Shown: positions 56,540-64,000 of the stretch, piece after piece | Position numbering within the stretch: position 1 is the stretch's first letter | Layout of the letters: each line of letters opens with the position of its first letter | Source of the DNA: Aquipuribacter hungaricus | GTDB taxonomy: Bacteria; Actinomycetota; Actinomycetes; Actinomycetales; JBBAYJ01 | Length of the DNA stretch: 64,000 nucleotides | Assembly (NCBI RefSeq): GCF_042663885.1 | Contig: NZ_JBHSXV010000001.1 | Direction: 5' to 3' (one strand) | The notes under the pieces: generated by a model | Databases searched by the model: none | What the model saw: the letters and a program-made list of their open reading frames with translations, nothing else | What the model was told of the DNA's origin: nothing | Made by a program: the position numbers and the translations under genes

Positions 56540-58504
56540 ATGCCCCCCTTCCTCCCTGCCCTCGCCACGGGGATCGCGCTGGCCAGCACGCTCGTCCCCC
56601 TCGAGTCGCTGCGGGACCCCGTGCCCGCGGCCGCCGCCCCCGCCCCCGTCGTCCGCGTCAACGTCGGCGGCCCCGCGTACACGGACACCGCCGGCCGCAC
56701 CTGGGCCGCCGACACCGGCCGCGGTGACGGCCGCCGGACGAGCGTGACCAGCAAGCCCGTCGCCGGCACGGCCGACGACCGGCTCTACCAGCAGATGCGG
56801 GTCCGGCTCACGCGCTACGAGGTCCCCGTCCCGGAGGACGGCACCTACCGCGTGACGCTGCACCTGCAGGAGAACTACCACTCCGCCGACGGGAAGCGGG
56901 TCTTCTCCGCCACCGGCGAGGGCCGCCCGGTCGTCACCGACCTCGACCTGCACCGGACGGTCGGCAAGCGCCACGCCCACCAGGTGAGCGCCGACGTCCC
57001 CGTCACCGATGGCGTCCTGGACCTCGCCTTCACCGCCCGGAAGGACGGCGCCACGCTGTCGGCGGTCGAGGCGCGGCTGGTCGGCACGGCGTCGCCGGCA
57101 CCCGCGCCCTCGCCGTCGCCCGCGCCCCCCGCCCCGGTGCCGGACCCCGGACCCGTCCCGGAGCCCGCCCCCGAGCCCGAGCCGGACCCCGCGCCCGTGC
57201 CCGACCCCGCGCCCGTGGAGCCCGGCCGCCCCGCGGACGCCGAGCTGCCGCTGCGCGCCTCGGCCGACGGCCGCTCCGTCGTCGACGCCGAGGGCCGCCC
57301 GTTCCTCTACCTCGCCGACACGGCCTGGCTGGCCCCGAGCCGCCTCGGCCAGCCCGAGGTGCTCGAGCTGCTCGACACCCGGGCCGAGCAGGGCTTCACC
57401 GCCGTGCAGATGTCCGTCCTGCCCTTCCTCCACCGCGACGAGGCCCGCAACGCCTACGGCGACGAGCCCTTCGTCGGCGGGACCGACCTGTCCCGCCCCC
57501 TGGAGGTCGGCGCCCGCACCGACGACCCGGACAGCCCCGACTACGACTACTGGGACCACGTCGCCTGGGTCGTCGAGCAGGCCGAGGACAGGGGTCTCGT
57601 CCTCACCCTGGTGCCCGCCTGGTACGGCTACGCCGGGGAGGACTGGCGCGGCCACGTCACCGCGGGCAACGCCGCCGGCTACGGCACCTTCCTGGGGCAG
57701 CGCCTCGGCGGGTACCCCAACCTCGTGTGGCTCCTCGGCGGCGACAACAGCCCCGGCACCTCCGCCGCCGACCTGGGCCGGCTGCCCGACGGCCTGGACC
57801 GCAGCGACAAGACGGCTGCCACCGACGCCATGGCCGTCGCGCTGCGCGACGCCGAGGCCGTGCCGCACCTCATGAGCTACCACGCCCGCCGCGGCGTGAG
57901 CTCCTTCGAGGCCTTCGCCGGGCGGCCCTGGCACACCGTCGCCTCCGCCTACGGCACCCAGCGGACCTGGCAGGCCGCGGCCGGAAGCACGGGGCGCGGC
58001 CTGCCCGTCCTCGTCACCGAGGCCTACTACGACGCGCGCACCAGCGCCCCGCTGCTCGACGACCGCGCCCTGCGCGCCCAGGCCTGGTGGTCGGTGCTCC
58101 ACGGCGCCGGCTTCGCCTACGGCCACGAGAACGTGTGGGATCTCGACAGCCGCTGGCGCGACGGCCTGCGGGCGGGCTCCGCCGACGACGTCACCCGGAT
58201 CGCCGAGGTCCTCGGCACGAGCCGTGCCGTCGTCGCCTCGCCGTCGGTGCTGTCCTCGGGGGGCGGCGCGCCGCACGAGCCCGCCGTCACCGGGCGTGCC
58301 GGCCGCACCGCGTGGACCTACGTGCCCACCCCGCGGGGGGTCTCGGTCGACCTCGACGCGCTCGGCGGCAGCACGGTCGCCCTGGCCTGGGTGGACCCCG
58401 CCACCGGGGCACGGAAGGCCGCCGGCAGCCATCCCGCCACGGGCACCCGGTCGCTGCCCTGGCCCGGCTGGTCCGACGCGGTGCTCGTCATGGCCACCTC
58501 CTGA
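56540..58504 (+). CDS. Secreted malectin + GH140-like (DUF4038) protein, copy 2
   Basis: 654 residues, same domain order as copy 1: signal peptide (short, FLPALATGIALASTLVPL), malectin-like domain (VRVNVGGPAYTDTAGRTW), a longer Pro/Glu/Asp linker, DUF4038 barrel (FLYLADTAWL, WLLGGDNSPG, VLVTEAYYDAR, FAYGHENVWD) and C-terminal beta domain ending PWPGWSDAVLVM. Conserved catalytic-region acids are the same in both copies. The linker is acidic here but Thr-rich in copy 1. Own leaderless promoter. A tandem duplication. Confidence 0.85.
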   Translation: MPPFLPALATGIALASTLVPLESLRDPVPAAAAPAPVVRVNVGGPAYTDTAGRTWAADTGRGDGRRTSVTSKPVAGTADDRLYQQMRVRLTRYEVPVPEDGTYRVTLHLQENYHSADGKRVFSATGEGRPVVTDLDLHRTVGKRHAHQVSADVPVTDGVLDLAFTARKDGATLSAVEARLVGTASPAPAPSPSPAPPAPVPDPGPVPEPAPEPEPDPAPVPDPAPVEPGRPADAELPLRASADGRSVVDAEGRPFLYLADTAWLAPSRLGQPEVLELLDTRAEQGFTAVQMSVLPFLHRDEARNAYGDEPFVGGTDLSRPLEVGARTDDPDSPDYDYWDHVAWVVEQAEDRGLVLTLVPAWYGYAGEDWRGHVTAGNAAGYGTFLGQRLGGYPNLVWLLGGDNSPGTSAADLGRLPDGLDRSDKTAATDAMAVALRDAEAVPHLMSYHARRGVSSFEAFAGRPWHTVASAYGTQRTWQAAAGSTGRGLPVLVTEAYYDARTSAPLLDDRALRAQAWWSVLHGAGFAYGHENVWDLDSRWRDGLRAGSADDVTRIAEVLGTSRAVVASPSVLSSGGGAPHEPAVTGRAGRTAWTYVPTPRGVSVDLDALGGSTVALAWVDPATGARKAAGSHPATGTRSLPWPGWSDAVLVMATS

Positions 58505-58543
58505 CGGCAGCCCGTCCGTCCGTCCGTCCACAGCCGGCACCCC

Positions 58544-58578
58544 GCCCCGCCCCCCGTCCCGGGGGCGGGGCCTAGGCT
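58544..58578 (+). promoter_or_regulatory. Hairpin abutting the leaderless -10 of the prolyl oligopeptidase gene
   Basis: Perfect 11-base stem GCCCCGCCCCC/GGGGGCGGGGC (58544-58571) ends copy 2; one base later comes TAGGCT (58573-58578) and, after seven bases, the GTG at 58586. End of one transcript and start of the next are compressed into 45 bases. A GTCC tetranucleotide repeat precedes the hairpin. Confidence 0.55.
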
Positions 58579-58585
58579 CCGGCGG

Positions 58586-60793
58586 GTGCCGCACCCCGCC
58601 CCCGAGGCCCCGTCCGAGCTGCCCGGCAGCTACCCCCCGGCCGAGCGCACCGACGTCGTCGACGTGCTCCACGGCACCGAGGTGGCCGACCCGTACCGCT
58701 GGCTGGAGGACGCGGGCGACCCGCGCACGCTGGCCTGGTCCGGGCAGCAGGCGGCCCTGCTGCAGGCCCACGCCGCCGCCTGGCCCGGCCGCGAGCACGT
58801 CCGCAGCACGCTGACCGCCCTGCTCGCGACCGGGTCGGTGTCCTCCCCCGCCACCCGGGTGCGCGACGGCGTCGTCACCCGGGTGCTGGTCCGGCGTGAC
58901 CCGGGCGCCGAGCACGGCGTCCTCCTGCTGCGCACGCTGCGGCCCGACGGAGGCAGCGACGAGCGCCCCCTCGTCGACCCGGTCGCCCTGGACCCGACCG
59001 GCGCGACCACCCTCGACGCGTGGTCGTGGTCGCCCGACGGCGACCTGCTCGCCTACCAGGTGAGCGAGGGCGGCTCGGAGGAGAGCGTCCTCCGCGTCCT
59101 CGACGTGGCCACCGGCGAGACCGTCGACGGCCCTCTGGACCGGGCCCGCTACTCCCCCGTGGCGTGGCTGCCCCGCACCGGCGACGAGCCGGCCCGCTTC
59201 TACTACGTGCGGCGGCTGGCCCCGGAGCTGCTGCCCGCCGACGAGCGGCAGTACCACCGGCGCGTCTACCTCCACGTGGTGGGGACGTCACCGGAGACCG
59301 ACGTCGAGGTGTTCGGCGCGCGCGAGGACCGGACGACGTACTTCGGCGTCGGCCTCAGCCACGACGGGCGGTGGCTGGTGGTGTCCGCCTCCGCCGGCAC
59401 GGCACCCCGGACCGACGTGCGGATCGCCGACCTCGCCGCCTCCGACCCCGCCGCCCCGGTCTTCCGCGACGTGGCGGTGGGCCTGGACGCCGAGCACGGC
59501 GTGTGGGTGGGCCGCGACGGGCAGCTGTACGTCCACACCGACCTGGGGGCGCCCCGCGGCCGGCTCTGCGTCGCGGACCCGGCCGACCCCGGCCCGGAGC
59601 GCTGGGTCGACCTGGTGCCGGAGGACCCCGCCGCCGTCCTGTCCGACGTCGCGGTCCTGGACGCCCCGTCCCTGACGGAGCCGCTGCTGCTCGTCTCGCG
59701 CACCCGTCACGCGGTCGGGGAGCTGGCGGTGCACCGGCTGGTCGACGGCGCGCACCTGCAGGACGTCGGGCTGCCCGGCCACGGCTCGCTCGGCGGCCTG
59801 GTCACGGCCTACGAGGACCGGGACGCCGCCTGGTTCACGTGGACCAGCCACACCTCGCCGGGCCGCGTCCTGCACCTGGACGGGCGCACGCTCGCCGTCA
59901 CCGCCGCCGAGCTCCCCCCGGGCGAGCCGCCCGCCGGGCCCGAGGTCGTCGCGCAGCAGCTGGCCTGCACCAGCGCCGACGGCACGACGGTGCGGTTCAT
60001 GGTCCTCGCCCACGCCGACGCCCTGGTCGACGGCCGCCCCGTGGCGCCCGCACCCACCGTGCTCTACGGCTACGGCGGGTTCGGTATCAGCCTCACGCCC
60101 GGCTACTCCGCGACGACCCTGGCGTGGGTGCGGGCCGGCGGCGTCCACGTCGTCGCGAACCTGCGCGGCGGCGGCGAGGAGGGCGAGGAGTGGCACCGCG
60201 ACGGCTACCGCGACCGCAAGCAGAACGTCTTCGACGACCTGTACGCCGTGGCGCAGACCCTGCTCGCGGACGGCTGGACCACGACGGAGCGGCTCGCCGT
60301 CTCCGGCGGCTCCAACGGCGGCCTGCTCGTCGGGACGGCCGCCACGCAGCGTCCGGAGCTCTGGGCCGCGGTGCTGTGCTCGGCCCCCCTGCTGGACATG
60401 GTCCGCTACGAGCACCACGGCCTCGGGGTGTCGTGGAACGACGAGTACGGCACGGCCGCGGACCCGGTGGAGCTGGGCTGGCTGCTGTCGTACTCCCCGT
60501 ACCACCACGTCCACGAGGGCACCCGCTACCCGGCGGTGCTGTTCACGGTGTTCGACGGGGACAGCCGGGTGGACCCGCTGCACGCCCGCAAGCTCGCCGC
60601 CGCGCTGCAGCACGCCACCGCGTCGGACCCCCGCGAGCGGCCGGTGCTGCTGCGGGCCGAGGCGGACGTCGGCCACGGCGCACGGTCGGTGTCGCGCACC
60701 GTCGGCCTGGCCACCGACGGGCTGCTGTTCCTCGCCCACCACACGGGGCTGGTCTGGCCGGACGCGACGGACCCCGTGCCCGCCGCTGGCTAG
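58586..60793 (+). CDS. Prolyl oligopeptidase (S9A)
   Basis: 735 residues. Seven-bladed propeller (about 70-430) followed by an alpha/beta-hydrolase domain: LYGYGGFGISLTP, RGGGEEGEEWHRDG, nucleophile Ser in SGGSNGGLL, Asp in FDGDSRVDP, His in DVGHGARSV. Cleaves after proline in short peptides. No signal peptide, so probably cytosolic. The N-terminal YRWLEDAGDPRT segment is typical. Stop TAG is part of the next gene's -10. Secure at family level. Confidence 0.93.
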   Translation: MPHPAPEAPSELPGSYPPAERTDVVDVLHGTEVADPYRWLEDAGDPRTLAWSGQQAALLQAHAAAWPGREHVRSTLTALLATGSVSSPATRVRDGVVTRVLVRRDPGAEHGVLLLRTLRPDGGSDERPLVDPVALDPTGATTLDAWSWSPDGDLLAYQVSEGGSEESVLRVLDVATGETVDGPLDRARYSPVAWLPRTGDEPARFYYVRRLAPELLPADERQYHRRVYLHVVGTSPETDVEVFGAREDRTTYFGVGLSHDGRWLVVSASAGTAPRTDVRIADLAASDPAAPVFRDVAVGLDAEHGVWVGRDGQLYVHTDLGAPRGRLCVADPADPGPERWVDLVPEDPAAVLSDVAVLDAPSLTEPLLLVSRTRHAVGELAVHRLVDGAHLQDVGLPGHGSLGGLVTAYEDRDAAWFTWTSHTSPGRVLHLDGRTLAVTAAELPPGEPPAGPEVVAQQLACTSADGTTVRFMVLAHADALVDGRPVAPAPTVLYGYGGFGISLTPGYSATTLAWVRAGGVHVVANLRGGGEEGEEWHRDGYRDRKQNVFDDLYAVAQTLLADGWTTTERLAVSGGSNGGLLVGTAATQRPELWAAVLCSAPLLDMVRYEHHGLGVSWNDEYGTAADPVELGWLLSYSPYHHVHEGTRYPAVLFTVFDGDSRVDPLHARKLAAALQHATASDPRERPVLLRAEADVGHGARSVSRTVGLATDGLLFLAHHTGLVWPDATDPVPAAG

Positions 60794-60796
60794 CCT
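60791..60796 (+). promoter_or_regulatory. -10 element of the mscS gene overlapping the upstream stop codon
   Basis: TAGCCT, whose first three bases are the TAG stop of the prolyl oligopeptidase gene, lies eight bases before the ATG at 60805. There is no ribosome site, so a leaderless start is likely. Confidence 0.4.
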
Positions 60797-60804
60797 GGCC
60801 CGCG

Positions 60805-62139
60805 ATGCTCCCCGCGACCCCTGCCCCCGCCCTGCCCGCCCAGCCGTCCCTCACGGCCCTCCCCGGGGCGTCGCCCTCGGCGGAGCCCGAGCCGACCCCG
60901 ACGTCCACCGGCGCCATCCGCGAGGCGGTGGACGGGCTGGCCGGCGGCGTGACCGACCAGAACTGCGGCACCCAGGACGGCACCCTCTGCGGCCTGCTCA
61001 ACCGGGCCCTCGGCGACATCGAGCAGGCCAGGTTCGTGTCCGACCTCGTCAGCGTCCCGCTGTTCGTGATCGCCGTCCTGCTCGTGGCCGCGGTCGTCCG
61101 GTGGGTGCTGCGCCGGGTCATCCGCCGCTGGGTGGAGCGCATCGAGACCGAGGGGCCCCGGCGCCGCGGCCGGATCGACCTGTTCGAGCCGTCGGACCCG
61201 CTCACCAGCGAGCGGCGGGTGCAGCGGGCCAAGGCGATCGGGTCGATCCTCACCGCGGTCGTGTCCATCGTCGTGTGGACCGCTGCCGTCTTCAAGATCC
61301 TGCCCGCGCTGGGCGTGGACATCACCGGCCTGGTGGCCGGCGCCGGCATCGTCGGCATCGCCCTCGGCTTCGGCGCCCAGACGCTGGTCCAGGACTTCGT
61401 CTCCGGGCTGTTCATGATCGCCGAGGACCAGTACGGCGTCGGCGACGTCATCGACATGGGCGAGGCCAGCGGCGTCGTGGAGGCCGTCGGGCTGCGGACC
61501 ACCCGGCTGCGCTCGGTCGACGGCACCGTCTGGCACATCCGCAACGGCGAGGTCGTCCGGGTCGGCAACATGAGCCAGGGCTGGTCGCGCGCGGTGCTCG
61601 ACGTCGGCGTCGCCTACGGCGAGGACGTCTCCCGCGTCATGGAGCTGCTCGGCCGGCTGGGCTCGGAGATGCGCGCCGACCCCGACTTCGCCGACAAGTT
61701 CCTCGACGAGCCCGAGGTGTGGGGCGTCGAGGCGCTCGCCGCGGACCAGGTGACCATCCGCATGATCATCAAGACCGTGCCGCTGGAGCAGTGGGTGGTC
61801 GCCCGCGAGATGCGGCGGCGCATCAAGCACGCCTTCGACACCCTCGGCATCGAGATCCCCTTCCCGCAGCGGACGGTGTGGATGCGGGCCGAGGGACCGA
61901 CCGGGCCCGGTGCGCCGTCGGGGTCCCGCCGCGCGGGCAGGACCGCCCCGCCGGAGCGCGCCCGGGGCGGGACGCACGCCATCCCCGTCGTCGGCGCCGT
62001 CGACACCACCGTCCCCCGCAGCCCGGTCGACGCCAGCCGGGGCGAGGGGTCCGTGTCGCACGAGGACGCCCCGGAGCCCGGCAGCGGCGAGCCGTTCCGC
62101 CCGGCCCCCGAGCGGGACCCCCGCCGTCGCCGGGGCTAG
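60805..62139 (+). CDS. Small-conductance mechanosensitive channel (MscS family)
   Basis: 444 residues. Hydrophobic helices at about 92-112 (LFVIAVLLVAAVVRWVL) and 149-170, then the pore helix region GLVAGAGIVGIALGFGAQTL and FVSGLFMIAEDQYGVGDVI of the MscS beta domain, ending with the alpha-beta vestibule. The N-terminus (about 75 residues) and the last ~80 residues are Pro/Gly/Ser-rich and disordered; the N-terminal part contains two Cys (DQNCGTQDGTLCGL). Releases solutes on osmotic downshift. Family secure. Confidence 0.9.
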   Translation: MLPATPAPALPAQPSLTALPGASPSAEPEPTPTSTGAIREAVDGLAGGVTDQNCGTQDGTLCGLLNRALGDIEQARFVSDLVSVPLFVIAVLLVAAVVRWVLRRVIRRWVERIETEGPRRRGRIDLFEPSDPLTSERRVQRAKAIGSILTAVVSIVVWTAAVFKILPALGVDITGLVAGAGIVGIALGFGAQTLVQDFVSGLFMIAEDQYGVGDVIDMGEASGVVEAVGLRTTRLRSVDGTVWHIRNGEVVRVGNMSQGWSRAVLDVGVAYGEDVSRVMELLGRLGSEMRADPDFADKFLDEPEVWGVEALAADQVTIRMIIKTVPLEQWVVAREMRRRIKHAFDTLGIEIPFPQRTVWMRAEGPTGPGAPSGSRRAGRTAPPERARGGTHAIPVVGAVDTTVPRSPVDASRGEGSVSHEDAPEPGSGEPFRPAPERDPRRRRG

Positions 62140-62161
62140 GCGTGCGACGGACACTGTGCCC

Positions 62162-63670
62162 ATGAGCCCCGCCCCGCTGGTCCTGGTCACCGGCGTCACC
62201 GGCTACGTCGGGGGGCGGCTGGTGCCGGAGCTGCTCGCCGCCGGCTACCGGGTCCGCGCCCTGGCCCGTCACCCCGAGCGGCTCACCGGCCACGACTGGC
62301 GGCCCGACGTCGACGTCGTCGGCGGCGACGTCACCGACCCCGGTGTGCTGACCCGCGCGCTCGCCGGCGTCGACGTCGCCTACCACCTGGTCACCCCGCT
62401 GGACGCGGGCGCTGCCACCGACGCCGAGCACCTGACGGCCGCCCGGGCGTTCGGGGCCGCCGCGGCCGCCGCCGGCGTCGGCCGGGTCGTCTGCCTGGCC
62501 CGGCTGCGGCCCACCTCGGCCGCGCCGGCCGCCGGGGCGGGCGACGTCGCCGACGTGGCCGACGTCCTGCTCGCCTCCGGGGTCCCGACGGCGGTGCTGC
62601 GCGCCGGCGTCGTCATCGGGTCCGGGTCCGCGTCGTTCGAGATGCTCCGCTACCTCACCGAGCGGCTGCCGGTCATGGTCACCCCGCGCTGGCTCACCCA
62701 GCAGGTGCAGCCGGTCGCCGTCCGCGACGTGCTCCGCTACCTCGTCGGCGCCGCGGCCCTGCCCGCCCACGTCAGCCGCTCCTTCGACATCGGCGGCCCG
62801 GACGTGCTCAGCTACCGCGAGATGATGCAGCGCTACGCGGCCGTGGCGGGGCTCCCCCGGCGGGTCATCCTGCCGCTGGCCGTGCGGGCGCCCCGGCTCA
62901 GCGCGCACTGGGTCGGCCTGGTCACGCCCGTGCCGCACGGCATCGCCCGCCCGCTCGTCGAGGGCCTCGTCGTGGACGCGGTGTGCGCCGAGCAGGACCT
63001 CCAGCGCTGGGTGCCCGACCCTCCCGGCGGGCGGCTCGGCTTCGACCAGGCCGTGACCCTCGCGCTGCAGCGGGTCCGCGAGGCCACCGTCGCGACGCGC
63101 TGGTCCTCGGCGGGGACCCCCGGCTCCCCCAGCGACCCGCTGCCCAGCGACCCCGACTGGGCCGGCGGCTCGCTGTACGCCGACGAGCGGGCCACCCCGG
63201 TGCGCGCGTCCCCCGAGCACCTGTGGGCCGTCATCCAGGGCATCGGCGGCGAGAACGGCTGGTACTCGTGGCCGCTGGCGTGGTCCGTGCGCGGCTGGCT
63301 CGACCGGTTCTCCGGCGGGCCCGGGCTCACCCGGGGACGCCGCGACCCGGCCCGGGTCCACGTCGGCGACGCCCTGGACTGGTGGCGCGTCGAGGAGGTC
63401 GAGCCGATGCGGCTGCTCCGCCTGCGCGCGGAGATGAAGGCCCCCGGGCTGGCGTGGCTGGAGCTGCTCGTCGAGCAGGACCCGGTCGGGCGCACCCTGT
63501 TCCGGCAGCGCGCCCTGTTCCACCCGCGCGGCCTGGCCGGGCACGCGTACTGGTGGGCGGTGGCCCCGTTCCACGCCTTCGTGTTCGGCGGGATGCAGGC
63601 CAACGTCGCCGTCGCCGCCGAGCGGCTCGAGCGGGAGTCTCAGGCAGCGACGAGCCAGCGCACCCCGTAG
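62162..63670 (+). CDS. NAD(P)-binding SDR fused to DUF2867
   Basis: 502 residues, ATG at 62162 with GACACT at -12 to -7. An atypical SDR/NmrA-like Rossmann domain (LVLVTGVTGYVGGRLVPELL) covers about 1-290, followed by a DUF2867 domain (about 320-490: GWYSWPLAWSVRGWLDRF, WWRVEEVEP, LFRQRALFHPRGLAGHAYWW). The first active-site Tyr/Lys region of classical SDRs is not apparent. Substrate unknown, possibly a lipid or quinone. The 3' end overlaps the convergent amylosucrase-like gene by 31 bases. Confidence 0.85.
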   Translation: MSPAPLVLVTGVTGYVGGRLVPELLAAGYRVRALARHPERLTGHDWRPDVDVVGGDVTDPGVLTRALAGVDVAYHLVTPLDAGAATDAEHLTAARAFGAAAAAAGVGRVVCLARLRPTSAAPAAGAGDVADVADVLLASGVPTAVLRAGVVIGSGSASFEMLRYLTERLPVMVTPRWLTQQVQPVAVRDVLRYLVGAAALPAHVSRSFDIGGPDVLSYREMMQRYAAVAGLPRRVILPLAVRAPRLSAHWVGLVTPVPHGIARPLVEGLVVDAVCAEQDLQRWVPDPPGGRLGFDQAVTLALQRVREATVATRWSSAGTPGSPSDPLPSDPDWAGGSLYADERATPVRASPEHLWAVIQGIGGENGWYSWPLAWSVRGWLDRFSGGPGLTRGRRDPARVHVGDALDWWRVEEVEPMRLLRLRAEMKAPGLAWLELLVEQDPVGRTLFRQRALFHPRGLAGHAYWWAVAPFHAFVFGGMQANVAVAAERLERESQAATSQRTP

Positions 63671-64000
63671 GGCTCCAGGACGACGCTGCCGGCGTCGTCC
63701 GTCCGCACCGGCACGCCGCCCAGGCGGTCGACGGCGTGGTGCAGGCCGTGCAGCCCGAGCAGCCACCCGGTGACCTCCACCGGGTGCTCGGTGACGTTGT
63801 ACAGCCCGAGCATCGGCCCCTCGGGGTGGCGGCGGAGCAGGGCCAGCACCCCCGGGTCCGGCGGGTCGAGCACCTCGGTCGGGTACGCGGCGTGGAGCTG
63901 GACGGTGCCGCGGCGGGCGGCGGCCAGCCGGACCAGGCCCTGGAACACCCGCCCGGCGACGGTCGAGGGGTCGTGGCGGGCGGCCGCGTCCTGGCCGAGG
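63640..64000 (-). CDS. Amylosucrase-like GH13 enzyme, C-terminal part (continues beyond window)
   Basis: The frame is open from the right edge to a stop at 63640 (about 119 codons seen). It shows the end of the barrel (RVFQGLVRLAAARRGTVQLH) and a C-terminal beta domain (MLGLYNVTEHPVEVTGWLLG, then VVLEPYGVRWLVA), resembling amylosucrase/sucrose-type GH13 enzymes. The catalytic region is outside the window, so the precise activity is unknown. Carbohydrate context: malQ and two GH140-like genes nearby. Overlaps the plus-strand SDR/DUF2867 gene. Confidence 0.68.
   Translation of the reverse strand, partial: LGQDAAARHDPSTVAGRVFQGLVRLAAARRGTVQLHAAYPTEVLDPPDPGVLALLRRHPEGPMLGLYNVTEHPVEVTGWLLGLHGLHHAVDRLGGVPVRTDDAGSVVLEPYGVRWLVAA

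Noticed and set aside
58511..58529. GTCC tetranucleotide repeat before the prolyl oligopeptidase gene as a phase-variable switch
   Set aside because: Only four units, outside any reading frame and not at a promoter spacer; no evidence of switching.
1..64000. CRISPR array, transposase, integrase, prophage or restriction genes
   Set aside because: None seen: no regularly spaced repeats of 25-40 bases, no transposase or integrase motif, and the core gene order is intact.

Overview
The window is about 75% G+C, uses GTG starts freely, and reads as the chromosome of a high-GC actinobacterium. Mycothiol-type and deazaflavin-type redox proteins, ClpP1/ClpP2, an RNase E with a long disordered N-terminus and a translational-type T-box ahead of ileS all fit this. 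From memory, the order nadD, proA, proB, obg, rpmA, rplU, rne, ndk, DUF4233, folC, valS, clpX, clpP2, clpP1, tig, nei, rpiB, DsbA-like, pepN is also the order of this block in Mycobacterium tuberculosis, so the window is a conserved actinobacterial core carrying local insertions. A genus cannot be fixed; Kineosporiales or Cellulomonadaceae-like lineages are only a guess.

Left part (1-13981), all on the minus strand: a partial LytR_C/LCP-type envelope protein, nadD, a 57-residue membrane protein coupled to nadD, proA, proB, obg, rpmA and rplU behind one promoter, then rne (with two compensating frameshifts in its disordered N-terminus), ndk, a DUF4233 membrane protein and folC. The genes serve NAD, proline, folate, ribosome and RNA metabolism.

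First accessory stretch (14075-21488): a TPR-containing XRE regulator divergent from a 45-residue secreted peptide gene (candidate peptide-signalling pair), then ileS with an upstream T-box riboswitch, a Tat-exported multicopper oxidase and an OsmC-like protein.

Central core (21557-28810): valS facing clpX-clpP2-clpP1-tig, with strong terminators, a ClgR-like site before clpP1, and tRNA-Pro(UGG).

Second accessory stretch (28844-46232): a deazaflavin-dependent reductase, DUF2071, a small membrane protein, tRNA-Gly(UCC), a secreted GH2 enzyme with a LamG-like domain, an APC permease plus universal stress protein, SelO, YibE/F, a fused anti-sigma-type kinase/PAS protein coupled to a cysteine-desulfurase-like enzyme, the efeUOB iron-uptake operon behind an IdeR/DtxR-like box, and a membrane SpoIIE phosphatase.

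Right part (46327-64000): nei, rpiB, DUF429, a DsbA-like mycothiol enzyme, pepN, malQ, two tandem paralogous secreted malectin + GH140-like proteins, a prolyl oligopeptidase, MscS, an SDR/DUF2867 protein and the end of an amylosucrase-like GH13 enzyme. Carbohydrate handling dominates here. At least ten genes appear to be leaderless, with an A-N3-T type -10 element 6-8 bases before the start codon. No CRISPR array, insertion sequence, prophage or integrase was found.
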